From contig JAGNDO010000052.1 of the NCBI GenBank assembly GCA_018003515.1, forward strand, positions 227-37,365: a DNA stretch of 37,139 nucleotides, given 5' to 3'. Origin of the DNA: Caldilineaceae bacterium. Its GTDB lineage: Bacteria; Chloroflexota; Anaerolineae; Caldilineales; Caldilineaceae. Below are positions 1-7,180 of the stretch, in pieces. The notes beneath the pieces were generated by a model. That model was not told the origin of the DNA. It did not search any database and saw only the letters and a list, made by a program, of their open reading frames with translations. Every line of letters starts with the position of its first letter. Positions within the stretch are counted from its first letter, which is position 1. The position numbers and the translations under genes were made by a program.

Positions 1-432
1 GTCAGCCCGGCCAGATGCACCAGCCCGGCATCACTCACCTGGGTTTGCCAGAGGTAGAGGGATTGCAGGCCGGTCAGCCCGGCCAGATGCACCAGCCCGG
101 CATCACTCACCTGGGTAGAACTGAGGTTGAGGGATTGCAGGCCGGTCAGCCCGGCCAGATGCACCAGCCCGGCATCACTCACCTGGGTTTGCCAGAGGTA
201 GAGGGATTGCAGGCCGGTCAGCCCGGCCAGATGCACCAGCCCGGCATCACTCACCTGGGTAGAACTGAGGTAGAGGGATTGCAGGCCGGTCAGCCCGGCC
301 AGATGCACCAGCCCGGCATCACTCACCTGGGTTTGCCAGAGGTTGAGGGATTGCAGGCCGGTCAGCCCGGCCAGATGCACCAGCCCGGCATCACTCACCT
401 GGGTAGAACTGAGGTCGAGGGATTGCAGGCCG
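1..432 (-). repeat. Six 72-bp tandem repeats encoding LRRs
   Basis: Six exact 72-bp units (1-72, 73-144, 145-216, 217-288, 289-360, 361-432). They are identical outside a 15-bp window at unit positions 45-59. Inside it, codons alternate between Trp-Gln and Ser-Ser, and one codon is TAC, AAC or GAC (Tyr/Asn/Asp). Each unit encodes one 24-residue LRR of the NACHT protein. The A/B alternation implies 144-bp duplications. The array continues past the left edge. Confidence 0.97.
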
Positions 433-2822
433 GTCAAGACGCGCCGGACGTATTCTGCCGGATCAAAGTTCCAGATGGCGGCACCGATGGCACGACGCAA
501 ATCATAAGCGCCCTCCGCTACATAGTGGGGAGATCGGCTGTATGCGATAATGATTCTTAACGCGTCTTCGCTACCGATCTCGCCCAACGCGTCGACACAG
601 CGGGCCATCTTTGCATAGCTGTATGGACGGTCAATCTGTAGCAAGGGCACGATAGGATCGCCAGCCTTGGCCAACAGGGCGACCTCGTCGTTGTTACGAG
701 GCGGAATGAGGGTCGATGTCCGGTCAATGATTTCTCGGCGCAAGTCGTCGGACAGATAGATGGGGCTTTCCATACAGGCCACGGCCAGCAAATAGAGTTC
801 GTGTCGACTGCGAGGGGTGGTCAATTTGTCGGCCTTTTTGAGTAACCCCCGAAAGAGTCGCTCGCTCTGCTTTTGGCTGATCTCCGGGATCGCCACGGTC
901 AACAGAATCGTCTCTCGCCATTGATCGTCCCGAGCCTTGCCCAATAACATGCTGATCTCGTTCTTCTTGACGATCACCCGGGCGGCCAGAAACTCCTGGA
1001 AGGTGCGGTGGGCAAAGGCGATCTTGCCATCCTCCGGTTCGATCAACAGCCCTGTGCGTTTGACAAAATAATCTCGCAGCAGGATACCGGTCCAGTCGGG
1101 CATGTTGATGCTCTCAAGTAGACCGGTGAAAAAGGCGTCAACCTCTGCTTCGGCCTCTTCGCTGTCATCGTTGAGCAGCAGATGGTGGGCATACTCCCGC
1201 AGCACCACCTCCTCGTGGGTGTGGGTCAGGGGTGGATAGTCGGCCATGCTGCCCACTTCTCGTTCCGTGTCCCGTTTGTAGAGCAACATCTCCACACAGT
1301 CTTGATAGAGCTTGACCCGGTTGCGGGGCATGTTGTTGGGCCGCTCCCGGTGCAGAGCGCAGATCATGGTGCAAAGCAGGGGATTGCGGGCCAGCCGGCG
1401 CAGAGAAAGACGCTGGCGCAACAACTGTTTGAGGGCAGTCGGCAGGTCGCGCACCAGGGTTCGCTCCTCTTCCCGATCCAGACCCGCCAACAAGGCATGG
1501 TGCCATCGATCCACAAAGGCATAGACCTGCTCCGGCTCCATCTCCTGCAAAGAGACCGTCTCAAAACCAGCGCTGCGGCTCCAATCGATCCATTCGGGCC
1601 AATTCTTGATGGCCGCAGGCCGGGAAGTGATCACATACCGGGCCAGGGGATAGGTCTGCACCAGGGTTTGCAGACTTTCCAGCAAGGTCTTGCGGTGCTT
1701 TTCCGAGACCTCGTCCACCCCATCGATCAACACCAAGGCCCGGCCATCCTTCAGCAGCCCTTGCATCCAGCCCCCTGGCACGTCAGCGGCCAGAAGCCGG
1801 GCATTCAAAGCGGGCCATTCCTTGGGGCTGGGAATCTCCCCGGATTTGAAGGCGCGCAGACGCAAATAGAAGGGCACCGTGTCGTCCCAACTGGCCAGCC
1901 CAGCCATATCCTGGCCCAACTGGCGACGGCTGCTCCGCCCGGCCAACCAGCGCAGCAGGGTTGACTTCCCCGAACCCGGCTGGCCCCGAATCACCAGCCG
2001 GGAAGACAACCCCAACATTTCATGGATGGTGCCGACTCGGTTGACAGGCGGCTGGATCGATTCCATATCTTGCCGGTCCAAGAAGCGCTGGGCATCCTGG
2101 CGCAGAAAACTCCCCTCCTGCTCCAAGCGCAATCCAACATAGGCCAGATCCAGCCGTTGTTGGCGCAGCACATCCTCGGCATAGGTGATGCCGATGGGGT
2201 CAAATCGGTTCAATTGGATGGGCAGGGCATCCCGGTATTCCTGCTCGAATGCCTGAGCTTGGGCCGAAGGTCCAGTCAGCAAACAGCCCGTGTTGCGCAG
2301 AAGATCGTCCAAGGTCTGCAAAATATGGCGGTCAAACAGCGTCGTATATCCGGCGAAATGGTTGGCCATGTAGACGATCTGGCCGCAGACCTCGGTCAAC
2401 AGCCGGGTGTAGAGCGTTTGTTCATCCGCAGAAAAGCCCGTGGTCAAGGTTTTGTGTTGGGCCAGCATGGATTTTGCCAGCCGATCTCCGTCCAGCCGAT
2501 GTTGGATCAACGTGCCCACATTGGGTTCAGCCGCCGCAACCGTCTGGCCCACGGCCAACACAATGGCGGCGCGAGTGCCATCGTCAAGCTGGCGGCTCTC
2601 CTTTTCCCACACGGGTCCCATGCCAGCCACAACCTGCTGGGCCAACTGATCCAACTGCTTTGACGGCGATTTGCCGCCAGAGCCATCCAGGATGCGCTCC
2701 TTGCACAGATCCACTAAATCCTGGGCAACCTGCCCCTTGGCCCCGCCATCCAGCCAATCGGAGACCATATGTTTGACAATCGCAAAGCTGACGGTTAATG
2801 TGAGGGTAGCAACAGCAGACAT
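1..2822 (-). CDS. NACHT NTPase with C-terminal leucine-rich repeats (NLR-like), 3' end outside window
   Basis: Open frame of 940 codons from ATG at 2822 (AGGAAAGGA ribosome site just upstream) running off the left edge, so the C-terminus is missing. Residues 1-190 are mostly helical, with a hydrophobic start, and recall the NACHT N-terminal helical domains of bacterial NACHT proteins. The NACHT core has Walker A GQPGSGKST (residues 280-288) and Walker B LVLIDGVDE (363-371), followed by a winged-helix/helical part with HRTFQEFLAARVI (about 605-617). A short HEAT-like stretch follows (about 700-760, ALGEIGSEDALRII). From residue 798 there are six 24-residue LRRs of the form GLQSLxLxxTQVSDAGLVHL. 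No signal peptide is evident, so it is probably cytoplasmic. Known family role: bacterial NACHT/STAND proteins are often phage-defence sensors. Defence is inferred here, because no neighbouring defence gene is visible. Domain assignment is firm; function is not. Confidence 0.9.
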   Translation of the reverse strand, partial: MSAVATLTLTVSFAIVKHMVSDWLDGGAKGQVAQDLVDLCKERILDGSGGKSPSKQLDQLAQQVVAGMGPVWEKESRQLDDGTRAAIVLAVGQTVAAAEPNVGTLIQHRLDGDRLAKSMLAQHKTLTTGFSADEQTLYTRLLTEVCGQIVYMANHFAGYTTLFDRHILQTLDDLLRNTGCLLTGPSAQAQAFEQEYRDALPIQLNRFDPIGITYAEDVLRQQRLDLAYVGLRLEQEGSFLRQDAQRFLDRQDMESIQPPVNRVGTIHEMLGLSSRLVIRGQPGSGKSTLLRWLAGRSSRRQLGQDMAGLASWDDTVPFYLRLRAFKSGEIPSPKEWPALNARLLAADVPGGWMQGLLKDGRALVLIDGVDEVSEKHRKTLLESLQTLVQTYPLARYVITSRPAAIKNWPEWIDWSRSAGFETVSLQEMEPEQVYAFVDRWHHALLAGLDREEERTLVRDLPTALKQLLRQRLSLRRLARNPLLCTMICALHRERPNNMPRNRVKLYQDCVEMLLYKRDTEREVGSMADYPPLTHTHEEVVLREYAHHLLLNDDSEEAEAEVDAFFTGLLESINMPDWTGILLRDYFVKRTGLLIEPEDGKIAFAHRTFQEFLAARVIVKKNEISMLLGKARDDQWRETILLTVAIPEISQKQSERLFRGLLKKADKLTTPRSRHELYLLAVACMESPIYLSDDLRREIIDRTSTLIPPRNNDEVALLAKAGDPIVPLLQIDRPYSYAKMARCVDALGEIGSEDALRIIIAYSRSPHYVAEGAYDLRRAIGAAIWNFDPAEYVRRVLTGLQSLDLSSTQVSDAGLVHLAGLTGLQSLNLWQTQVSDAGLVHLAGLTGLQSLYLSSTQVSDAGLVHLAGLTGLQSLYLWQTQVSDAGLVHLAGLTGLQSLNLSSTQVSDAGLVHLAGLTGLQSLYLWQTQVSDAGLVHLAGL

Positions 2823-2866
2823 GCGCAGGTTCCTTTCCTGGGGCGATCGAACTCAGATACCCCTGC

Positions 2867-2872
2867 AGTATA
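2867..2872 (-). promoter_or_regulatory. Possible -10 box for the NACHT-LRR gene
   Basis: On the minus strand TATACT lies about 45 bp before the ATG at 2822. No good -35 hexamer at 16-18 bp was found (only T-rich TTCTTG-like sequence), so this is tentative. Confidence 0.3.
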
Positions 2873-2957
2873 CCCGTAATCGCCAAAAACAAGAACAAGA
2901 AATCCGTTTTAATCCGTCGCATCCGTCCAATCCGTGTTCTATTTGGAAGGCCCATCC

Positions 2958-4415
2958 ATGACCCCACCACAAAAAATCCTCGTCACCGGCGCCACCGGCT
3001 ACGTGGGCGGACGCCTGGTCCCCCGCCTCCTGGAAGCGGGCTACGCCGTGCGCGTCCTCGTGCGCAGCGCCCGGCGATTGCAGGGCCGGGAATGGACGGA
3101 TCAGGTCGAGGTGATCCGGGGCGATGTGTTCCAGCCCGAAAGTCTGGCCCCCGCCCTGTCGGGCATCGACGCCGCCTACTATCTGATCCACAGCATGAGC
3201 GACAGCGCCGACTTCACCCACCGGGACAACTTGGCCGCCGAAAACTTCGCCACGGCCGCCAAGGCGGCCAACGTGGGCCGCATCATCTATCTGGGCGGCC
3301 TGGGCGCCGCGGACGCCGAGCTTTCCCCCCATCTGCGCTCCCGCCAGCAGACCGGGGACGCCCTGCGCCGGGCCGGGGTGCCCGTCACCGAGTTCCGCGC
3401 CGCGGTGATCGTCGGCTCCGGCAGCGTCTCCTTCGAGATCGTGCGCAATTTGGCCGAGCGCTTCCCGGTCATGCTCTTCCCCCACTGGGTCTTCACCCCC
3501 ACCCAGCCCATCGCTATCCGAAATGTACTCGAATATCTGATCGCCGCCCTGGAAGTCCCCGAAAGCGCCGACCGCATCATCGAAATCGGCGGCACGGACG
3601 TCCTCACCTATGCCGATATGCTCACCCGCTATGCGAAGGCCCGCAATATGACCCGGCGCATCTTCGCCGCCCCCCTCCCCCGCACCCTGCCCACAGCCTG
3701 GATTTCCTGGGTCACCCCCATCCCCCCCAACATCGTGCGCCCCCTGCTCCAAGGGTTGCGCAACGAGGTGCGGGTGCGGGACGACACGGCCCAGCGCCTC
3801 TTCCCTCACATCCAACTCCTGGACTACGAAACCGCCGTCAACCTGGCCCTGGCCCGCATCCGCCAGGGCGAGGTGGAGACCCTGTGGAGCGACGCTGTCT
3901 TCAGCAGCCAGGGCGACATCCCCCCGATCTACCTCACCGAAGAGCAGGGCATATTGCTCGAACGCCGCCAACTCACCATCGACGCCCCTGCCCAGGCCAT
4001 CTACCAGGTCTTCACCGGCCTGGGCGGCGACCGAGGCTGGCTGATCCTCGACTGGGTCTGGCAGCTCCGGGGCTGGCTGGATCGCCTGGCCGGCGGCGTG
4101 GGCTTCCGCCGCGGCCGCCGAGACGCCGATGAAGTCCGCGTCGGCGACGCCATCGACTTCTGGCGGGTCGAAGCCGTGGAAGAGGGCCGCTCCCTGCTCC
4201 TGCGCGCCGAAATGAAGATGCCCGGTCGCGGCTGGCTCCAATTCAAAGCCACCCCCCAGCCCGACGGCCGCGCCCACCTGGTCCAAACCGCCTTCTTCGC
4301 CCCCAAAGGCCTCTGGGGCCCCATCTACTGGTACGCCCTCTACCCCATCCACGGCCTCATCTTCGGCAACATGGTCCGCGAAATCGGTCGTCGGGCGGAA
4401 CAAAATGGGCAATAG
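2958..4415 (+). CDS. NAD(P)-binding SDR/NmrA-like protein with DUF2867 C-terminal domain (copy 1)
   Basis: 485 residues from ATG 2958, chosen over the in-frame GTG at 2934 because GGAAGG sits 7 bp before the ATG. The N-terminal half is an atypical extended SDR with the dinucleotide motif GATGYVGGR near residue 12 and the strand motif IIYLGGLG. The C-terminal roughly 150 residues (from about ERRQLTIDAP) match the DUF2867/SRPBCC-like module, with GFRRGRRD, DFWRVE and a C-terminal YWYALYPIHG motif. Members of this family are annotated as NAD(P)H-binding oxidoreductases of unknown substrate; some sit near carotenoid or lipid genes. The next gene is a close paralogue of the same length, so this is a tandem duplication. 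Transcribed divergently from the NACHT gene. The large antisense frame here is a codon-bias shadow. Confidence 0.9.
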   Translation: MTPPQKILVTGATGYVGGRLVPRLLEAGYAVRVLVRSARRLQGREWTDQVEVIRGDVFQPESLAPALSGIDAAYYLIHSMSDSADFTHRDNLAAENFATAAKAANVGRIIYLGGLGAADAELSPHLRSRQQTGDALRRAGVPVTEFRAAVIVGSGSVSFEIVRNLAERFPVMLFPHWVFTPTQPIAIRNVLEYLIAALEVPESADRIIEIGGTDVLTYADMLTRYAKARNMTRRIFAAPLPRTLPTAWISWVTPIPPNIVRPLLQGLRNEVRVRDDTAQRLFPHIQLLDYETAVNLALARIRQGEVETLWSDAVFSSQGDIPPIYLTEEQGILLERRQLTIDAPAQAIYQVFTGLGGDRGWLILDWVWQLRGWLDRLAGGVGFRRGRRDADEVRVGDAIDFWRVEAVEEGRSLLLRAEMKMPGRGWLQFKATPQPDGRAHLVQTAFFAPKGLWGPIYWYALYPIHGLIFGNMVREIGRRAEQNGQ

Positions 4416-4555
4416 CGTGGTTTTGATCTTGTTGGATCCAAGACGATCCCTTGGGCAAATGTCCCCGGGGGCGGTCGGGATAGTCCTTGCGCTTGATTGC
4501 CCATCTCAGATCAGGGAAACCCCCCATCACCACCATTTTCCCAACAAAAAAACTC

Positions 4556-4623
4556 ACCACAAAGAACACAAAGATTAAAAAAACAGATCCACCTCTCTTT
4601 GTGTTCTCTGTGTTCTTTGTGGT
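4556..4623. repeat. Inverted repeat between the two DUF2867 paralogues
   Basis: A 15-bp arm, accacaaagaacaca (4556-4570), pairs with 4609-4623. An alternative pairing joins gaacacaaag (4564-4573) with 4597-4606. It lies in the 251-bp gap between the paralogues. A related but shorter arrangement (aagaacgca) occurs at 36549-36579, suggesting a dispersed hairpin family. No gene is seen in the rest of the gap. Confidence 0.75.
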
Positions 4624-4666
4624 AGAAATTCTTAGGCACTTAATTCACTCTTTGGAGAAAGAACCT

Positions 4667-6127
4667 TTGACAAACCTGAATCTGAAAATCCTCGTCACCG
4701 GCGCCACCGGCTACGTCGGCGGACGCCTGGTCCCCCGCCTCCTCGACACGGGCTACCCCGTCCGCGTCCTGGCCCGCAGCCTGAGCCGTCTGCAAGGCCG
4801 GGAATGGCTGGACCAGGTGGAGGCCGTGCGCGGCGACGTCCTGGCCCCAGAAACCCTGGCCCCGGCCATGCAGGGCATCGACATAGCCTACTATTTGATC
4901 CACAGCATGAGCGACAGCGACGACTTCCACGAGCGGGATCTGGTGGCCGCCCGCAACTTTGGGGCCGCGGCCAAGGCCGCAGGGGTCCAACGCATCATCT
5001 ACCTGGGCGGCCTGGGCGACCCGGATTCCGAACTCTCCCAGCATCTGCGCTCCCGCCAAGAAACCGGCCAGGCCCTGGGCGAGGCCGGCGTGCCCGTCAC
5101 CGAGTTCCGCGCCGCGGTGGTGGTCGGCTCCGGCAGCGTCTCCTTCGAGATGGTGCGTTATCTGACCGAACGGCTCCCGGCCATGATCTGCCCCAAATGG
5201 GTCTTCACCCCCACCCAGCCCATCGCCGTGCGCAACCTGCTCGAATACCTGATCACCGCCCTGGACACCCCCGCCAGCATCGGCCAAGTGATCGAGATCG
5301 GCGGCGCGGACGTGGTCACCTACGCCGACATGATGGTGCAATACGCCGCGGCCCGGCGCATGAAGCGCTTTATCCTGCCCGTCCCCGTCCTCACCCCCAC
5401 CCTCTCCGCCCGCTGGGTACACTGGATGACCCCCATCCCCGCCAACATCGCCCGCCCCCTGATCAAAGGCCTGGGCAATGCCTCCGTGGTGCGGGACGAC
5501 ACCGCCACCCGCCTCTTCCCCGACATCCACCCCATTGGCTACCGCATGGCCGTGGACCTAGCCCTGGACCGCATCCGCCAAGGCGAGGTAGAGACCCTGT
5601 GGAGCGATGCCCTGATCAGCAGCCAGGGCGATCTGCCCCCGGTCTACCTGACCACCGAGCAGGGCATGATCATGGAGCGCCGCCAGATCACCGTCAATGC
5701 GCCCCCCGAAGCGGTCTTTCGCGTTTTCACCGGCCTGGGCGGGAAGCGAGGCTGGCTCAGCCTGAACTGGGCATGGCAACTGCGGGGCGTCCTGGACCGC
5801 ATGGTCGGCGGCGTGGGCTTCCGCCGGGGCCGCCGAGACCCGGACGAGGTGCGCGTGGGCGATGCCGTGGACTTCTGGCGGGTGGAAGCCGTGGAAGAAG
5901 GCCGCTCTATACTCCTGCGGGCCGAAATGAAGATGCCCGGTCGGGGCTGGCTGCGCTTCAAAGCCAAACCCCAGGCTGACGGCACCACCCACCTGGTCCA
6001 AACCGCCTTCTACGCCCCCAAGGGCCTCTTCGGCGTCATCTACTGGTACGCCCTCTACCCCTTCCACGCCATCATCTTCGGCAACATGGCCCGGGAAATC
6101 GGCCGTCGGGCGGAGATGGGTGAGTGA
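4667..6127 (+). CDS. NAD(P)-binding SDR/NmrA-like protein with DUF2867 C-terminal domain (copy 2)
   Basis: The start is taken as TTG 4667 (LTNLNLKILVTG), preceded at 9 bp by GGAG. This gives 486 residues, matching the 485 of its upstream paralogue. A longer in-frame extension to 4487 would translate the intergenic inverted repeat and is rejected. Same architecture as copy 1: GATGYVGGR dinucleotide loop, IIYLGGLG, central SDR body, then DUF2867 with GFRRGRRDPDEVRVGD, DFWRVEAVEEGR and a YWYALYPFHA ending. DNA identity between the copies is high in long blocks (for example around the glycine-rich loop), pointing to tandem duplication followed by divergence. Substrate unknown. Confidence 0.88.
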   Translation: MTNLNLKILVTGATGYVGGRLVPRLLDTGYPVRVLARSLSRLQGREWLDQVEAVRGDVLAPETLAPAMQGIDIAYYLIHSMSDSDDFHERDLVAARNFGAAAKAAGVQRIIYLGGLGDPDSELSQHLRSRQETGQALGEAGVPVTEFRAAVVVGSGSVSFEMVRYLTERLPAMICPKWVFTPTQPIAVRNLLEYLITALDTPASIGQVIEIGGADVVTYADMMVQYAAARRMKRFILPVPVLTPTLSARWVHWMTPIPANIARPLIKGLGNASVVRDDTATRLFPDIHPIGYRMAVDLALDRIRQGEVETLWSDALISSQGDLPPVYLTTEQGMIMERRQITVNAPPEAVFRVFTGLGGKRGWLSLNWAWQLRGVLDRMVGGVGFRRGRRDPDEVRVGDAVDFWRVEAVEEGRSILLRAEMKMPGRGWLRFKAKPQADGTTHLVQTAFYAPKGLFGVIYWYALYPFHAIIFGNMAREIGRRAEMGE

Positions 6128-6182
6128 TTGGTGAATTGGTTGATTTGTTGATTTGGTGGACAGCGCACACAAGGAGTGAATT

Positions 6183-6509
6183 GTGAACGACCCTATTTTC
6201 AAGGATTATCGAAATTTCGTCGGCAGCCGCGAGGACAAATTCTACAAAACCACCCTCTTCCAGAGTGACCGTCTCATGCTTGGCCTCAACTGCCTGGAGC
6301 CGGGCCAAACCCAACACGTCCACGACCACGCCGACCAGGACAAGTTCTACCACGTCCTCGAAGGCGTCGGCCTCTTCACCGTGGGCGACGACGTCCAATT
6401 TGCCGCACCCGGCACCACCATCTGGGCCGCCGCCGGCATCCCACATGGCGTCACCAACCAAGGCAGCGAGCGGCTCACCTTGCTCATGGGCATGGCCCCC
6501 TCGCCATAA
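6183..6509 (+). CDS. Small cupin-domain protein
   Basis: 108 residues from GTG 6183, with AAGGAG (6171-6176) 6 bp upstream; no in-frame ATG fits better. It is a single cupin barrel: motif 1 is PGQTQHVHDHADQDKFYHVLEG, whose metal ligands would be the His-x-His pair and the Glu, and motif 2 is around AAAGIPHGVTNQG. Such one-domain cupins bind a divalent metal and act as isomerases, dioxygenases or sugar-binding proteins, and the specific reaction cannot be read from the sequence. It follows the second DUF2867 gene by 55 bp, so co-transcription is plausible. A gene-free repeat island follows directly. Confidence 0.88.
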   Translation: MNDPIFKDYRNFVGSREDKFYKTTLFQSDRLMLGLNCLEPGQTQHVHDHADQDKFYHVLEGVGLFTVGDDVQFAAPGTTIWAAAGIPHGVTNQGSERLTLLMGMAPSP

Positions 6510-6608
6510 AATCGCTCTAGCCAGATCCGTGACCCATAGGCATCAAGCTAAGGATTTTGCGTCGTCGTAGCTTGGCTCTGAGCGAGTAGCCAGTGTCAAG
6601 AACTGGGT

Positions 6609-6670
6609 ATTCCGGGAAAGGGCCGGACGATCTGGGGTAGAGTAACGGGTGTTGGCCCATTCCCGGAATG
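6609..6670 (+). repeat. 62-bp dispersed hairpin element, copy 1
   Basis: Begins attccgggaaagggcc and ends ggcccattcccggaatg; the termini are inverted repeats (15 of 16 bp). It has the same length and ends as the copy at 32745-32806, with a variable centre. Confidence 0.88.
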
Positions 6671-6687
6671 AGCGAGACCGCCCCATC

Positions 6688-6748
6688 AATCCCGGAATGG
6701 GCCAACACGACTGCCTGAACCCAAAAAGAACCGGCCCTTTCCGGGATT
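6688..6748 (-). repeat. 62-bp dispersed hairpin element, copy 2 (inverted)
   Basis: Read on the minus strand it begins aatcccggaaagggccgg and ends tggcccattccgggatt, the same ends as copy 1 with small changes. It faces copy 1 across 17 bp. Confidence 0.82.
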
Positions 6749-6935
6749 GTCCAGTTCGTTTCCAACGCTTTGGCCCACCCTGATCCCTTAGCTTGATGCC
6801 TATGAGGTCCGTGACCTGGCGGGGCGACGCGAGATGATCGGACGATCCATTCGTCAACCCGCCGGGTCACGGACCCGGCTAGAGCGCGAGGTGTCCCCGG
6901 CCTCACATCCGCCAGGCCGAGACAGCCACACGCGC

Positions 6936-6963
6936 GGAGTTCGCACCCCCTGGCGCGAACGGG
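6936..6963 (-). repeat. 28-bp palindromic dispersed repeat, copy 1 (inverted)
   Basis: Contains ttcgcaccccctggcgcgaa. Its reverse complement matches 7085-7112 at 27 of 28 bp. Each copy is itself a hairpin (gttcgcacc / ggtgcgaac). Confidence 0.88.
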
Positions 6964-7084
6964 TTAACGCTACTGTTCCCCAAAGCACCGACCTTGCGCA
7001 ACCGCACCAGCCACGATACAATCAAGCCATTCACGCACCGCCAGCAGACCTAGAAACGGTTGCTCATGTCGAAACCTACGCAGA

Positions 7085-7112
7085 CCCGTTCGCACCAGGG
7101 GGTGCGAACTCC
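7085..7112 (+). repeat. 28-bp palindromic dispersed repeat, copy 2
   Basis: gttcgcacc-aggg-ggtgcgaac hairpin, followed by tccac. The flanking similarity (acctac...gccgttcgc...ccac) extends into the copy at 30863-30889. Confidence 0.88.
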
Positions 7113-7180
7113 ACGGATCTATTTTGGTCTTTGTCTTCACCCCACAAACCAGCGCCACACCAAAGAGGAATCCAAACCCT

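Larger units (their letters stand above)
6513..6886. repeat. Nested inverted-repeat island
   Basis: Outer arms 6513-6535 and 6864-6886 (about 23 bp, two mismatches). Next arms 6536-6553 and 6786-6803 (18 bp, perfect: ataggcatcaagctaagg and its complement). Inside them lie two oppositely oriented copies of a roughly 62-bp hairpin element (6609-6670, 6688-6748). A further hairpin is 6806-6822/6859-6875 (17 bp, one mismatch). No coding frame here resembles a protein. The gene-free stretch continues to 7180. Confidence 0.9.

Noticed and set aside
1-432. CRISPR array or direct-repeat mobile element at the left edge
   Set aside because: The units are contiguous with no spacers, and they read in frame as LRRs of the NACHT protein.
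15-560. Plus-strand 181-codon repetitive protein
   Set aside because: It is the antisense of the LRR array; the minus frame has Walker motifs, a ribosome site and 940 open codons.
1-2822. Diversity-generating retroelement target
   Set aside because: Only one codon shows a pattern compatible with adenine mutagenesis, and no reverse transcriptase or template repeat is in the window; kept only as a remark.
2853-4412. 519-codon minus-strand frame opposite the first DUF2867 gene
   Set aside because: It lacks any motif, is Gly/Asp/Ala-rich as expected from the complement of a high-GC gene, and the plus frame has clear domains.
4487-4666. N-terminal extension of the second DUF2867 protein
   Set aside because: It would translate an inverted repeat and has no counterpart in the paralogue; TTG at 4667 with GGAG fits.
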